Notes under the pieces: generated by a model
Told to the model about the DNA's origin: nothing
What the model saw: the letters and a program-made list of their open reading frames with translations, nothing else
Database searches by the model: none
Position numbers and translations under genes: made by a program
DNA from: Ectothiorhodospiraceae bacterium
GTDB taxonomy: Bacteria; Pseudomonadota; Gammaproteobacteria; XJ16; Halofilaceae
Assembly (NCBI GenBank): GCA_007134775.1
Contig: SLKC01000160.1
Span: forward strand, 1 to 40,954
Direction of reading: 5' to 3'
DNA length: 40,954 nt
Shown here: positions 16,015 through 26,418 of the stretch, piece by piece
How the letters are laid out: the number at the start of each line of letters is the position of its first letter
Position numbering within the stretch: the first letter of the stretch is position 1

Positions 16015-17586
16015 CTACTCCCACTCGATCGTCGCCGGCGGCTTGCCCGAGACGTCGTAGACCACCCGCGAGATGCCCTCGACCTCGTTGATGATGCGCC
16101 GCGATACGTGGTCGAGAAACTCCCAGGGCAGGCGCGCCCAGTGCGCCGTCATGAAGTCGACGGTCGCGACCGCACGCAGGGCGATGACGTACTCGTAGGC
16201 ACGGCCGTCGCCGACCACGCCGACCGACTTCACCGGCAGGAACACGGCGAAGGCCTGCGACACCTGCTCGTAATGCCCCTGCTGGACCAGCTCCTCAATG
16301 AAGATGGCATCGGCGCGGCGCAGCAGGTCGGCGTAGGTCTTGCGCACTTCTCCGAGGATGCGCACACCGAGGCCCGGGCCGGGAAACGGGTGGCGGTAGA
16401 CCATGTCGGCGGGCAAGCCGAGTTCAAGGCCGATGCGGCGGACCTCGTCCTTGAACAGTTCGCGCAGCGGCTCGACCAGCTCCAGCTTCATGTCCGCGGG
16501 CAGGCCACCGACATTGTGGTGCGACTTGATGACGTGCGCGCCCCCCTGGCTACCGCCGGCGGACTCGATGACATCGGGATAGATCGTGCCCTGTGCCAGA
16601 TAACGCGCCTCGTGGAACTTCGCTGCTTCCTCGTCGAAGATGGCGATGAACTCGTTGCCGATGATGCGCCGCTTCTCTTCGGGGTCATCGACCCCGGCGA
16701 GGCGCGAGAGGAAGCGGTCCTCGGCGTCGATGCGGAAGACGCGGATGCCGAAGTGGCGGGCGAACGTGGCCATGACGCGGTCGGCCTCGCCGAGGCGCAA
16801 CAGACCGTTGTCAACGAACACGCAGGCGAGTTGATCGCCGATAGCGCGGTGGAGCAGCGCGGCGACCACGGCCGAGTCCACACCGCCGGAAAGCCCCAGA
16901 ATGACCTCGCCCGTGCCCACCTGGGTGCGGACACGCTCAACCAGGTTGTCGACGATGTTGCCCGGCGTCCACAGCGCATCACAGCCGGCGATCTCACGGA
17001 GGAAGCGCTCGAGGATGCGCCCGCCCTGGCGGGTATGGGTGACCTCGGGGTGGAACTGCAGACCATAATAGCCGCGCGCATCGTCCGCCATGCCGGCGAG
17101 CGGGGCGTTGTCGCTCTCGGCGATCACGCGAAAGCCCTCGGGCAGACGCGCGACGCGATCACCGTGGCTCATCCAGACGTCAAGCGAGGCCGTGCCATCG
17201 GGCTCGGCGTGGTCCTCGATCGCCTCGAGCAGGCGCGAATGGCCGTGCATGCGCACCCGGGCGTAGCCGAACTCGCGCTCGTGGCCCGCCTCCACGCCAC
17301 CGCCCAGCGCGGCCGCCATCGCCTGCATGCCGTAGCAGATGCCGAGCACGGGCACACCGAGTTCGAAGACCGCTGGCGGTACGCTGGGTGCGGTCGCGAC
17401 CGTCGTCGATTCAGGCCCGCCGGAGAGGATCACCGCATGCGGGGCAAACGCGCGGATGTCGGCGTCGGGCCAGTTCCACGGATGGACCTCGCTGTAGACG
17501 CCGATCTCGCGGACCCGGCGGGCGATAAGCTGGGTGTACTGGGAACCGAAATCGAGGATCAGTACCCGCTGGTCGTGGATATCCAT
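16015..17586 (-). CDS. guaA: GMP synthase (glutamine-hydrolysing)
   Basis: Amidates XMP to GMP with ATP and glutamine. 523 residues from the ATG at 17586 (a TTG one codon earlier is also possible). N-terminal GATase domain: [14 protein letters not shown], nucleophile C84 in GICYGMQ, H179 and E181 in FHPEV. The ATP-pyrophosphatase loop is SGGVDS at 233-238. The C-terminal XMP-binding/dimerisation domain ends in the conserved KPPATIEWE. It is 60 nt downstream of guaB on the same strand, the classical guaBA operon. Confidence 0.97.
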   Translation of the reverse strand: MDIHDQRVLILDFGSQYTQLIARRVREIGVYSEVHPWNWPDADIRAFAPHAVILSGGPESTTVATAPSVPPAVFELGVPVLGICYGMQAMAAALGGGVEAGHEREFGYARVRMHGHSRLLEAIEDHAEPDGTASLDVWMSHGDRVARLPEGFRVIAESDNAPLAGMADDARGYYGLQFHPEVTHTRQGGRILERFLREIAGCDALWTPGNIVDNLVERVRTQVGTGEVILGLSGGVDSAVVAALLHRAIGDQLACVFVDNGLLRLGEADRVMATFARHFGIRVFRIDAEDRFLSRLAGVDDPEEKRRIIGNEFIAIFDEEAAKFHEARYLAQGTIYPDVIESAGGSQGGAHVIKSHHNVGGLPADMKLELVEPLRELFKDEVRRIGLELGLPADMVYRHPFPGPGLGVRILGEVRKTYADLLRRADAIFIEELVQQGHYEQVSQAFAVFLPVKSVGVVGDGRAYEYVIALRAVATVDFMTAHWARLPWEFLDHVSRRIINEVEGISRVVYDVSGKPPATIEWE

Positions 17587-17646
17587 CAACGGTGTCCCGG
17601 ATAGCTCGGTGCTGGCGCAACGCCCTGCAGGGGCGCCGCGGGCGCG

Positions 17647-19176
<1,530 letters not shown>

Positions 19177-19232
19177 TCTCGGTTTGGGGGCATCATCGGC
19201 CTTGGCCACCTTTCCTGCGTGGAGCCCTTCCC

Positions 19233-20615
19233 ATGAGCACGCCGCAAGTCCCGGCAGACGACATCCACGTCTTCTCCGTGAGCGAGCTCAACCGCACGGT
19301 GCGCGACCTGCTTGAGATGGGCCTGGGTGCGATCTGGATCGAGGGGGAGCTGTCGAACATCGCCCGGCCCGCCTCCGGCCACTTCTACTTCTCGCTGAAG
19401 GATCGCGATGCGCAGGTGCGCTGTGCGATGTTCCGCAACCGCAACCGGCTGCTCGATTTCACGCCCGAGGCCGGCGAACAGGTCCGGGCGCGGGCGCGGG
19501 TGAGCGTCTACGAGGCGCGCGGCGACTACCAGCTCATCGTCGAACATCTCGAGCCCGCGGGGACCGGTGATCTCGCCCGCGCGTTCGAAGCGCTCAAGCG
19601 CCGCCTCGCCGCCGAGGGGCTGTTCGACGCCGCGCACAAGCGCGCCCTGCCCGACTTCCCCCGCTGCATTGGCGTAATCACCTCCGCCAGCGGCGCCGCC
19701 CTGCGTGACGTGCTCCACGTCCACCGCCGGCGCTTCCCCGCCATCCCGGTGGTCGTTTACCCGACGGCGGTACAGGGCGCGGCCGCCGTGCCGGGCATTG
19801 TCGACATGCTCGCCCGCGCCGGACGGCGCAGCGAGTGCGATGTCCTGCTCCTCGTCCGCGGCGGCGGCTCGCTGGAGGATCTCCAGGCCTTCAACGAAGA
19901 GGCGGTCGCGCGGGCAATCGTGGCCTGCCCGATCCCCGTCGTCAGCGGCATCGGCCACGAGATCGATGTGACCATTGCCGATCTCGCCGCCGACCAGCGG
20001 GCCCCAACCCCTTCCGCGGCTGCGGAGTTGGTAACGCCGGACGGCGAGGCCCTCGCGCGGCAAACATCGCGCCTGCGCGAGCGCCTGCTCAGAAGCATCG
20101 AGCGCCGCCTCACCACGGCTCGCGAGCGCTTGCGCGGCGTCACGCGCCGCCTCGATCGTCAGCACCCGAGCCGGCGGCTGGAGCAGCGGGGCCAGCGCTG
20201 CGACGAGCTGACCGAGCGCCTGGGTCGGGCGGGCCATCTCGCCATCGAGCGCCGCCGCAACCGACTCACGCGCGCCGAGGAGCGCCTGCACGCCCTGTCC
20301 CCGCAGCGCCGCCTCGCCCGGCTCGGCGACCGCCACGCACGGGCATGTGAACGCCTGACCGCCGCCATGGCGCAGCGCCTGCGCACCGCTGAGAGCCGGC
20401 TGCAGGCAGCGGTGCGCGCCCTGCACGCCGTCAGCCCGCTGGCGACCCTGGGCCGCGGTTATGCGCTGGTGCGCCGCCCGGACGGGCGACCCGTGACGAC
20501 GGCGACGGCCGTCAAAATCGACGAGCCGCTCGACGTCCTGCTGGCACGCGGGCGTCTCGACGTGCGCGTCGAGGCCCGCCATGATGACAGCGACGAGGAG
20601 GGAGAGACCTCTTGA
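19233..20615 (+). CDS. xseA: exodeoxyribonuclease VII large subunit
   Basis: Large subunit of the bidirectional single-strand exonuclease used in mismatch and recombination repair (partner XseB is not in the window). 460 residues: N-terminal OB-fold (about 8-105: VSELNRTVRDLLE, IWIEGELSNIARPASGHFYFSLKD), catalytic core (about 130-320: GVITSASGAALRDV, LLVRGGGSLEDLQAFN, SGIGHEIDVTIADLAADQRAPTPSAA), a long Arg-rich coiled-coil (about 290-400), and a C-terminal segment with LGRGYALVRRPDG. The ATG at 19233 has GGAG upstream. The stop overlaps the next gene's TTG start. Confidence 0.95.
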   Translation: MSTPQVPADDIHVFSVSELNRTVRDLLEMGLGAIWIEGELSNIARPASGHFYFSLKDRDAQVRCAMFRNRNRLLDFTPEAGEQVRARARVSVYEARGDYQLIVEHLEPAGTGDLARAFEALKRRLAAEGLFDAAHKRALPDFPRCIGVITSASGAALRDVLHVHRRRFPAIPVVVYPTAVQGAAAVPGIVDMLARAGRRSECDVLLLVRGGGSLEDLQAFNEEAVARAIVACPIPVVSGIGHEIDVTIADLAADQRAPTPSAAAELVTPDGEALARQTSRLRERLLRSIERRLTTARERLRGVTRRLDRQHPSRRLEQRGQRCDELTERLGRAGHLAIERRRNRLTRAEERLHALSPQRRLARLGDRHARACERLTAAMAQRLRTAESRLQAAVRALHAVSPLATLGRGYALVRRPDGRPVTTATAVKIDEPLDVLLARGRLDVRVEARHDDSDEEGETS

Positions 20616-21397
20616 CTCCAACCATTCGCCATTGCGATCTCGCCGCTCCCGGCCTCGACTGGCAGCGCATCCCGCACCTGGGGATGATCCTGCTCTCGTC
20701 GGACCGCGCCACGGAAATGGAGTTGCAGCACATGCTTCCCGCCGATGTGGCCGCGGTGCACTACAGTCGGGTCGCAATGGGTGCGAGCTGCGACGTGGCC
20801 TCACTGCGCGCGCTGGAGACGGGCCTGAGCCGGGCGGCGTCCGAACTACTGCCGGACACGCCGCTCGACGCAATCGGCTTCTCGTGCACCTCCGGCGCGA
20901 TCGCGATCGGGACGGCGCGCGTCGCCGAGTGCATCAATGAGAGCCACCCCGGTGTGCCCGTGACCGCGCCGCTGACCGCCGCGACCGCCGCCCTCGCCGA
21001 AGTCGGAGTCAGCCGCGTCGCGGTGCTCACCCCCTACGTCGACGAGGTCAACACGCTGATCCACGCGGCGCTGACCGACGCGGGCCTGACCATCCCGGAC
21101 TTCGCCAGCTTCCACCTGAACACCGATGCCGAGATGTCGGCCGTGTCACCCGCGAGCCTGCGCGCGGCCGCACTGACGTTGAATACCCCGGCGACGGAGG
21201 CACTGTTCATCTCCTGCACCGCCATACATACCAGTGGGGTCATCGCCACACTCGAGGCCGCCACGGGCAAGCCCGTGATCACCAGTCACCAGGCGATGCT
21301 GTGGCACGCCCTCGCGCTCGCCGGCATCGATACACCGCTGCCGGGGCTGGGGCGATTGCTCACCCGCCCACAACGCTCGGCAGGGGTCAGCCGATGA
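20612..21397 (+). CDS. EutA-like Asp/Glu racemase-superfamily protein
   Basis: 261 residues, maleate isomerase / arylmalonate decarboxylase-like branch of the Asp/Glu racemase superfamily, which includes EutA of the ectoine-utilisation cluster. Two catalytic-type cysteines are at equivalent places: C92 in GFSCTSGAIAIG and C202 in FISCTAIHTSG. The start is a TTG at 20612 behind GGAGGGAGAG, overlapping the xseA stop (TTGA), so the two are translationally coupled. The assignment to EutA rather than maleate isomerase is supported by the neighbouring EhuB-like gene on the other strand, but no eutBCDE genes are here. Substrate unproven. Confidence 0.78.
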   Translation: MTPTIRHCDLAAPGLDWQRIPHLGMILLSSDRATEMELQHMLPADVAAVHYSRVAMGASCDVASLRALETGLSRAASELLPDTPLDAIGFSCTSGAIAIGTARVAECINESHPGVPVTAPLTAATAALAEVGVSRVAVLTPYVDEVNTLIHAALTDAGLTIPDFASFHLNTDAEMSAVSPASLRAAALTLNTPATEALFISCTAIHTSGVIATLEAATGKPVITSHQAMLWHALALAGIDTPLPGLGRLLTRPQRSAGVSR

Positions 21398-21409
21398 GCC
21401 GACGCGTGC

Positions 21410-22294
21410 TCACTCCGGAAAGGCCGTTGGAATATCGCGGTCGCAGAGTTCTTCGACGCTCAGCGGCCCCGGCATATTGACCTCGGAGATCCCGAACTCG
21501 GAGACGAGTTCGAGGTGTTCCTCGCTGCCGATGAAATCGTCCAGCACCCCGTCCACGGCATCGCGCAGGGCCTCGTCGTCCGGATGGAAGGCGAACGCGC
21601 CGTAGACCATGCCATAAACGGGCGTGATAAAGGGCTCGGCACTCTGCACCTGGTCGCCCCCGCGCCGCGCCAGCCCCTGGATCGCGATGCGCGTGCCCGC
21701 CGCCGCGTCGATGCGCCCGGCGACCAGGGCCGAGAGCATCTCGTCGTCATTGGGGAATTCTTCGATGCGCGTCGCCGGGATCTCCTCGATGCGCGCGTAT
21801 TCGCGCTGAACGCTCGCGTCGATGACCCCGAGGGTGGCCCCCTCGGTCTCCCGCAGTGCGTCGTAGCTGTTAAGCCGCAGCGGGTTGCCGGCACGCACGA
21901 GAAAGGCCTGGCCGGTCCGGTAGGTCGGTTGGGAGAAGATCACTTCATCGCAGTGCCGCGGCGTGATCCGCAGGCCACTAGCGACCATGTCCCAGCGGCC
22001 CTCCCTCAGCCCCAGCACGAGCGAGGGCCGCTCGGTCATCCGCGCATTGACGCGCTCGACGCCGAGCTCCTCGAACACGGCCTGCGCCACACGAATCCCC
22101 TCGCCCGTGCTCCGGCCATCACGGCTCAGGAATCCAAAGGGGTATTCATGCACATAGGCGGCAGCGACCTCGCCGCGATCGCGCAACTCGTCGAGGCGCG
22201 GCTCGGCGGCTGCCGGGCCCGACAGTACGAGAACCAAGCCCAGCAGCGCGACAACACGCACCGGAGCGCCCCTCAAGGCATCCGAATATTCCAT
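21410..22294 (-). CDS. EhuB-like periplasmic substrate-binding protein
   Basis: 294-residue family-3 solute-binding protein. The signal peptide runs from the ATG at 22294 (basic/hydrophobic, cleavage after about PAAAE), behind GGGGGAG. The mature part has the ligand-pocket segments EYPFGFLSRDGRSTGEGI, GLREGRWDMVASGLRITPRHCDEV, SQPTYRTGQAFLVRAGNP and NDDEMLSALVAGRIDA. The ITPxRC...FSxPTY...FLV.xGNP run closely resembles the ectoine/hydroxyectoine binding protein EhuB. There are no permease or ATPase genes beside it, so it is an orphan that must borrow a transporter or act as a sensor. It converges with the EutA-like gene, 12 nt apart. The specificity is inferred from motif similarity. Confidence 0.8.
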   Translation of the reverse strand: MEYSDALRGAPVRVVALLGLVLVLSGPAAAEPRLDELRDRGEVAAAYVHEYPFGFLSRDGRSTGEGIRVAQAVFEELGVERVNARMTERPSLVLGLREGRWDMVASGLRITPRHCDEVIFSQPTYRTGQAFLVRAGNPLRLNSYDALRETEGATLGVIDASVQREYARIEEIPATRIEEFPNDDEMLSALVAGRIDAAAGTRIAIQGLARRGGDQVQSAEPFITPVYGMVYGAFAFHPDDEALRDAVDGVLDDFIGSEEHLELVSEFGISEVNMPGPLSVEELCDRDIPTAFPE

Positions 22295-22429
22295 GGCGAC
22301 TCCCCCGCACGGCTCCACGACCCAGGCCCCGGCCCGCCGTGCCTCTGTCCAGGGACCCGCCGTGTCTGGCGTCTGCCCTGCTAACATACTGGGCGTGGAC
22401 CGCCGGCACAAGCCGCAGCCCTTACCGAG

Positions 22430-23380
22430 ATGACGCCGACGAGCACGACCTACATCGGGCGTTTCGCGCCCTCGCCTACGGGTGCGCTGCACGCCGGCTC
22501 GCTGATCGCCGCGCTTGCCAGCTATGTCGACGCGCGTGCGCAGGGCGGGCAGTGGCGACTGCGTATCGACGATCTCGACGCCCCGCGCGTCGTTCCCGGC
22601 GCGCGCGGCGAGATCCTGCGCACGCTGGAGGCACACGGCCTGTACTGGGATGGCCCCGTGGTCGAACAGTCTGCGCGCAAGCAGCGGTACGCCGAAGCAC
22701 TCGCCAAGCTCGACAAAGCCGGCGATCTCTACGCCTGTACCTGCAGCCGCCGCGAAATCGCGCGCGTGGCGGCAACCGGACCGCTGGGGCGCGTCTATCC
22801 CGGCACATGCCGCAAACGATCCGCAGCGCCTGGCGGCGACGCGGCGCTGCGCCTGGCGCTGCCCTCACAAGCCCTGCAACTGAGCGATGACACCTGCGGG
22901 CCCATCGCGCTGCGCGCCGATATCGATGTCGGCGATGTCGTCGTACGCCGACGCGACGGCCTCCCCGCCTACCATGTCGCCACGACGGTCGATGACGCCG
23001 ATCTGGGCATCACCCACGTCGTGCGCGGCGCCGATCTGCTCCCCGCCGCCGTGGTCCAGACCGTGGTGCAACGGCGCCTGGGATTGCCCGCGAGCGCCTG
23101 GCGCCACCTGCCGCTGGCACGTACGCCGGACGGCGACAAGCTCAGCAAGCAGACCGGCGCCCAGCCCCTGGACGCCACGCGGCCGATCCCGGCTCTGCTG
23201 GCGGCCTGGTCGCGTCTCGGTCAGATGCCACCGCCGGAGACACCAACGAGCGCCGCAGACTTCCTTGAGTGGGCCATCGCTCACTGGCGCACCGAGTGTA
23301 TACCCGCGGAATCCGCACCGGCCGCGGTGCCCCAATCGGCACTGCACACCCCTGCGCTGCCCGCGAGTACGAGACCGTGA
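22430..23380 (+). CDS. gluQ: glutamyl-Q tRNA(Asp) synthetase
   Basis: Truncated GluRS paralog that attaches glutamate to the queuosine base at position 34 of tRNA(Asp). 316 residues, lacking the anticodon-binding domain of GltX. The HIGH-like motif is in APSPTGALHAGS (about 14-24), zinc ligands C103, C105, Y123 and C127, and the KMSKS-like motif is GDKLSKQTG. The ATG at 22430 has only a weak Shine-Dalgarno (CCGAG). The usual dksA neighbour is absent; instead it diverges from the EhuB-like gene. Confidence 0.95.
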   Translation: MTPTSTTYIGRFAPSPTGALHAGSLIAALASYVDARAQGGQWRLRIDDLDAPRVVPGARGEILRTLEAHGLYWDGPVVEQSARKQRYAEALAKLDKAGDLYACTCSRREIARVAATGPLGRVYPGTCRKRSAAPGGDAALRLALPSQALQLSDDTCGPIALRADIDVGDVVVRRRDGLPAYHVATTVDDADLGITHVVRGADLLPAAVVQTVVQRRLGLPASAWRHLPLARTPDGDKLSKQTGAQPLDATRPIPALLAAWSRLGQMPPPETPTSAADFLEWAIAHWRTECIPAESAPAAVPQSALHTPALPASTRP

Positions 23381-23461
23381 TATCTTCCGGCTGCCAACAC
23401 GCTGGTCGCGTGAGCAGCGGTTTCTAATTCGCCCGGTTTCCAATACGGCGGTCACCTGCGC

Positions 23462-25363
23462 ATGCCCCCAACCCAACCCCCTCCCTCGTCCCAAAGTACA
23501 GGCCAGGCACAGGACATCGAGCGCATCGCGAGCGCATCGATGTGGTGCAACCTCGATCGCGCTGTCATCGCCAGTATGGTCGAGACGGGCGAGATCATCG
23601 AACTCGTGCCGCAGGATTACCTCTTTCGCGCCGGTGATCCCTACCGCCGCCGCGTCTATGTCCACCTCAAAGGCGAGCTGGAACAGACCTCCGGCGGCGG
23701 TGATGTGCGCCACGCCGAGCCCGGTGATCTGATCGGGCTCGCCAGCTATCTCGATGGGGATAACTACCGCTCCACGGCACAGGCGCTATCGTCGTGCCGG
23801 GTGCTCGCCATGCCATCGGCGACGGTACAGCAACTAGAACGCGAGTCCGCCGCCTTCTTCGAAGCGGTGAACCGAGCGCTGGCGGCGCGGATGCGCAAGA
23901 CGCGGGTAATGCGCCAGGCGGTACGCGGCACCCTCTCCCGCCCCGTCCACGAAATCATGCGCATCGGGCTGAGCACCTGCACCCGGGATACGACGCTGCG
24001 CGAGGCCTGCCGGATGCTGGCGGAGCGGCAGGTCTCGGGTATTGGCGTGGTCGACGACAACAACGCGCTGCTCGGTCTGGTCACGCCGATGGCGATCGCA
24101 CGTGCCGTGGCGCTCGAGAATATCGGCCCGGATGAGCCAGTCGGCGATTCGATGGAGCCGGCGCCGAAGGCGACGCTGGAAACCCCGCTGTGGGAGATCG
24201 AGCAGCTACAACAGCGCCGGGGCGCGCGCGAGATCGTCATCGTCAACGACGCCGACACGCCCGTGGGCACGGTCTCCGAGACCGAGTTGAGCCGGGCGCT
24301 GGCAACCCCGCCGCAGACGCTGGACAGCGAGATCCGCATGGCAGCGGACCTCGCGACGCTCGCGCGCCTGCGCCAGCATGTGCCCGCGGCGGCCCGTCGC
24401 GTGCACGAGAGCCACCGCAGTGTCGGCATGGCGATCCGCTCGCTCACCGAGCTCCATCTTGCCCTGCAGCATCGCTGCACCGAACTCATCGTGGAGCGCA
24501 TGGAGGCGGAAGGGCACGGCCCTCCGCCTGCGCGCTTCGCTCTGATCATCATGGGCTCCGGGGGGCGCGGCGAGATGATGCTGCGCCCCGATCAGGACAA
24601 CGGCCTGATCCTCGAAGACGACATCGACGAAGCCGGGCAGGAGTGGTTCCGCATCATGGCGGAGTACCTGAATCCCGCCCTCGACGAGATTGGTTACCGG
24701 CTCTGCCCCGGCGACGTGATGGCGCGCAATCCCGAATACCGCCGCACGCTCTCCGGCTGGCAGGAACGCATCCGTGCGCTGATCGCGGACCCAAGCCGGG
24801 CCGATGCCCGCTGGTCATCGATCGTGTTCGACTTCGCCACGCTCTACGGCGACGACCGGCTGACCGCGGATCTGCGCCGCAAGCTCAATGAAGAGCTCGC
24901 TGAGGGCCGCGGGCGCATGCTGTTTCGCATGATGGCGAGCGATGATGCCGAGAGCCGCCATCCGCTCGGCCTGTTCAACCGCCTGATCACCACGCGCCAC
25001 GAGGGCCGCAACGTCATCGACATCAAGCGCACGGGGTTGCGTATCCTCGTCGATGGTCTGCGCATATTCGCCCTGCGTGAGGGCATTAGCCGCAGCAAGA
25101 CCCTGGAGCGCATCGCCTCGCTGCGCCGCCTCGGCGTCTTCGATCGCGAGTTCAGTGAGACCCTGCGGATTGCCTTCGAGGAGCTGCAGGACCTGCTGTT
25201 CAGCCATCAGCTCGCCCAGGTCGACCGCGGCGAAACGCCCGACACCCTCCTCGATGTCGATCGGCTGTCGAGCCGCGATCTCGAGCGCCTGCGGGTCGCC
25301 CTGCGCGCGGCGCGGCGGATGCGTGAGCGCCTCCAGGCGACCTTCGGCTTCATCCTGCGCTGA
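23462..25363 (+). CDS. cNMP-CBS-DUF294 nucleotidyltransferase, copy 1
   Basis: 633 residues in four parts: cyclic-nucleotide-binding-like beta roll (about 28-140), two CBS motifs (about 155-282), nucleotidyltransferase domain (DUF294, about 325-470) and C-terminal helical substrate-binding domain (about 480-630). The transferase core is intact: GSGGRGE at 365-371 and PDQDNGLI with D377 and D379, as in GlnD/KNTase-like enzymes. What is transferred, and to what, is unknown. The ATG at 23462 has a weak ribosome-binding site. It is 4 nt ahead of a DEDDh exonuclease gene; a close paralogous pair lies at 31151-33775. In gammaproteobacteria such pairs are known near acs/actP, consistent with acs here. 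CBS and cNMP modules imply nucleotide-controlled activity. Confidence 0.88.
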   Translation: MPPTQPPPSSQSTGQAQDIERIASASMWCNLDRAVIASMVETGEIIELVPQDYLFRAGDPYRRRVYVHLKGELEQTSGGGDVRHAEPGDLIGLASYLDGDNYRSTAQALSSCRVLAMPSATVQQLERESAAFFEAVNRALAARMRKTRVMRQAVRGTLSRPVHEIMRIGLSTCTRDTTLREACRMLAERQVSGIGVVDDNNALLGLVTPMAIARAVALENIGPDEPVGDSMEPAPKATLETPLWEIEQLQQRRGAREIVIVNDADTPVGTVSETELSRALATPPQTLDSEIRMAADLATLARLRQHVPAAARRVHESHRSVGMAIRSLTELHLALQHRCTELIVERMEAEGHGPPPARFALIIMGSGGRGEMMLRPDQDNGLILEDDIDEAGQEWFRIMAEYLNPALDEIGYRLCPGDVMARNPEYRRTLSGWQERIRALIADPSRADARWSSIVFDFATLYGDDRLTADLRRKLNEELAEGRGRMLFRMMASDDAESRHPLGLFNRLITTRHEGRNVIDIKRTGLRILVDGLRIFALREGISRSKTLERIASLRRLGVFDREFSETLRIAFEELQDLLFSHQLAQVDRGETPDTLLDVDRLSSRDLERLRVALRAARRMRERLQATFGFILR

Positions 25364-25367
25364 TCGC

Positions 25368-26150
25368 ATGCACTTCCATCAGCTACGCAAGGAACTGGCC
25401 GAGATCACCGAGATCCTGCGCACGCGCTGTGCTCTGGGGCTAAAGCGCCGCGGCCTGTTGTCCGCTTATCCCGCGATACCGCGCCATTCGCGGGTCGACT
25501 ACGAGCGCCTGCTGCGAACCCCGATCCGTCAGGCCCGCTTCGTCGTCCTGGACACGGAGACCACCGGTTTCGAGCCCTACGGCGGCGACGAGCTCGTGCA
25601 GGTCGCCTTCGTCGAGTACCTGGGCTTGGTGCCGACCGGGCGCGAACTCTCCAGCCTGCTGCATCCGCGCATCCCCATTCCCCAACGCAGCACCGAGATC
25701 CATGGCATCACGGACAGCATGGTGGCGGATGCGCCGCGGGCCGGCGAGCTGATCGACACGATCATCGAATTCACCGATGACGCGGTCCTGGTCGGCCACC
25801 ACATCGCCTTCGATCTGCGCTTTCTCAACCGCATCACCCGCCGCCACCGCCTCGGGGAACTGCCCAACCCCCGCATCGACACCGCGATGCTCCATCTCGC
25901 AACCGGGGGCGGGCGCGAGCACATCGGACTCGATCACGTCGCCGCCACCCACGCCATCGCGATCGAGGGGCGCCACGACGCCCGCGGCGATGCCCGCACC
26001 TGCGGGCACATCTTCGCCCACCTCGCCGGTCGCCTGGACGATGGTCGGCTCACCGTGGGCGAACTCATCGAGCGCGTCCATCCCATCGTCGGCCTCTCGC
26101 CCCACCACCCGGCGGAAGCCCAAATGCAGGGCAATCACCGAACGGGTTGA
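25368..26150 (+). CDS. DEDDh 3'-5' exonuclease, copy 1
   Basis: 260-residue DnaQ-like exonuclease. Catalytic residues are complete: D62 and E64 in LDTETTG, D149 in HHIAFDLRF, H203 and D208 in RHDARGDART. A helical N-terminal extension (about 1-50) precedes the nuclease fold and is shared in length by copy 2, so it may bind the partner nucleotidyltransferase. It lacks PHP or polymerase parts and is not the replicative epsilon subunit in this context. The ATG at 25368 lies 4 nt after the DUF294 stop. The substrate could be RNA, DNA or nucleotides added by the partner; unknown. Confidence 0.88.
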   Translation: MHFHQLRKELAEITEILRTRCALGLKRRGLLSAYPAIPRHSRVDYERLLRTPIRQARFVVLDTETTGFEPYGGDELVQVAFVEYLGLVPTGRELSSLLHPRIPIPQRSTEIHGITDSMVADAPRAGELIDTIIEFTDDAVLVGHHIAFDLRFLNRITRRHRLGELPNPRIDTAMLHLATGGGREHIGLDHVAATHAIAIEGRHDARGDARTCGHIFAHLAGRLDDGRLTVGELIERVHPIVGLSPHHPAEAQMQGNHRTG

Positions 26151-26169
26151 CCCGATCTGGTGCAACTGC

Positions 26170-26203
26170 GTTACGTTCGGTAACAAAGCGTGGTAGCTTT
26201 GTT
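26170..26203. promoter_or_regulatory. GTTAC-N5-GTAAC dyad and adjoining hairpin before the kinase operon
   Basis: GTTAC (26170-26174), GTTCG, GTAAC (26180-26184): the same core and spacing as the dyad after the response regulator gene. An overlapping 8-bp inverted repeat, AACAAAGC (26182-26189) and GCTTTGTT (26196-26203) around GTGGTA, ends 2 nt before ATG 26206. A TGG...TTGCA pattern at 26191-26206 also has sigma-54-like -24/-12 spacing. Probably an autoregulatory site for the NtrC-type regulator. Confidence 0.5.
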
Positions 26204-26205
26204 GC

Positions 26206-26418
26206 ATGGAGACGCCGGGCACCGAACCGAAATCGGGGGGAGGACTGGATCGGGTCATACTGCTGCTCCTGTTCGCCCTGTTCCTGTTCGCCTCGCCCTT
26301 TATGAGCTGGTGGGCCAATGCCGAACTCGCCTGGTATTGGCCGTTCCTGCTATGGGGCCTGCTAATCGCGCTCGTGGCGATCGAGCGCTCGGTGCGGCCG
26401 GGCAGCGATGACGCTTGA
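26206..26418 (+). CDS. small two-helix membrane protein upstream of kinase (CbrX-like position)
   Basis: 70 residues: a polar N-terminus (about 1-15), then two membrane helices (about 17-35 and 43-59: ILLLLFALFLFASPF and WYWPFLLWGLLIALVAI) and a short polar tail. It overlaps the sensor kinase start by 11 nt, implying coupled translation. In Pseudomonas a small overlapping ORF also precedes cbrA, so this may be its positional equivalent; sequence homology was not tested. The ATG at 26206 has no Shine-Dalgarno and sits right after a hairpin; a stop codon (TAG at 26194) rules out an upstream start in this frame. Confidence 0.75.
   Translation: METPGTEPKSGGGLDRVILLLLFALFLFASPFMSWWANAELAWYWPFLLWGLLIALVAIERSVRPGSDDA

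Noticed and set aside
25368-26150. Replicative DNA polymerase III epsilon subunit (dnaQ)
   Set aside because: A second paralog exists, both are paired with DUF294 genes, and there is a non-DnaQ N-terminal extension; not next to rnhA.
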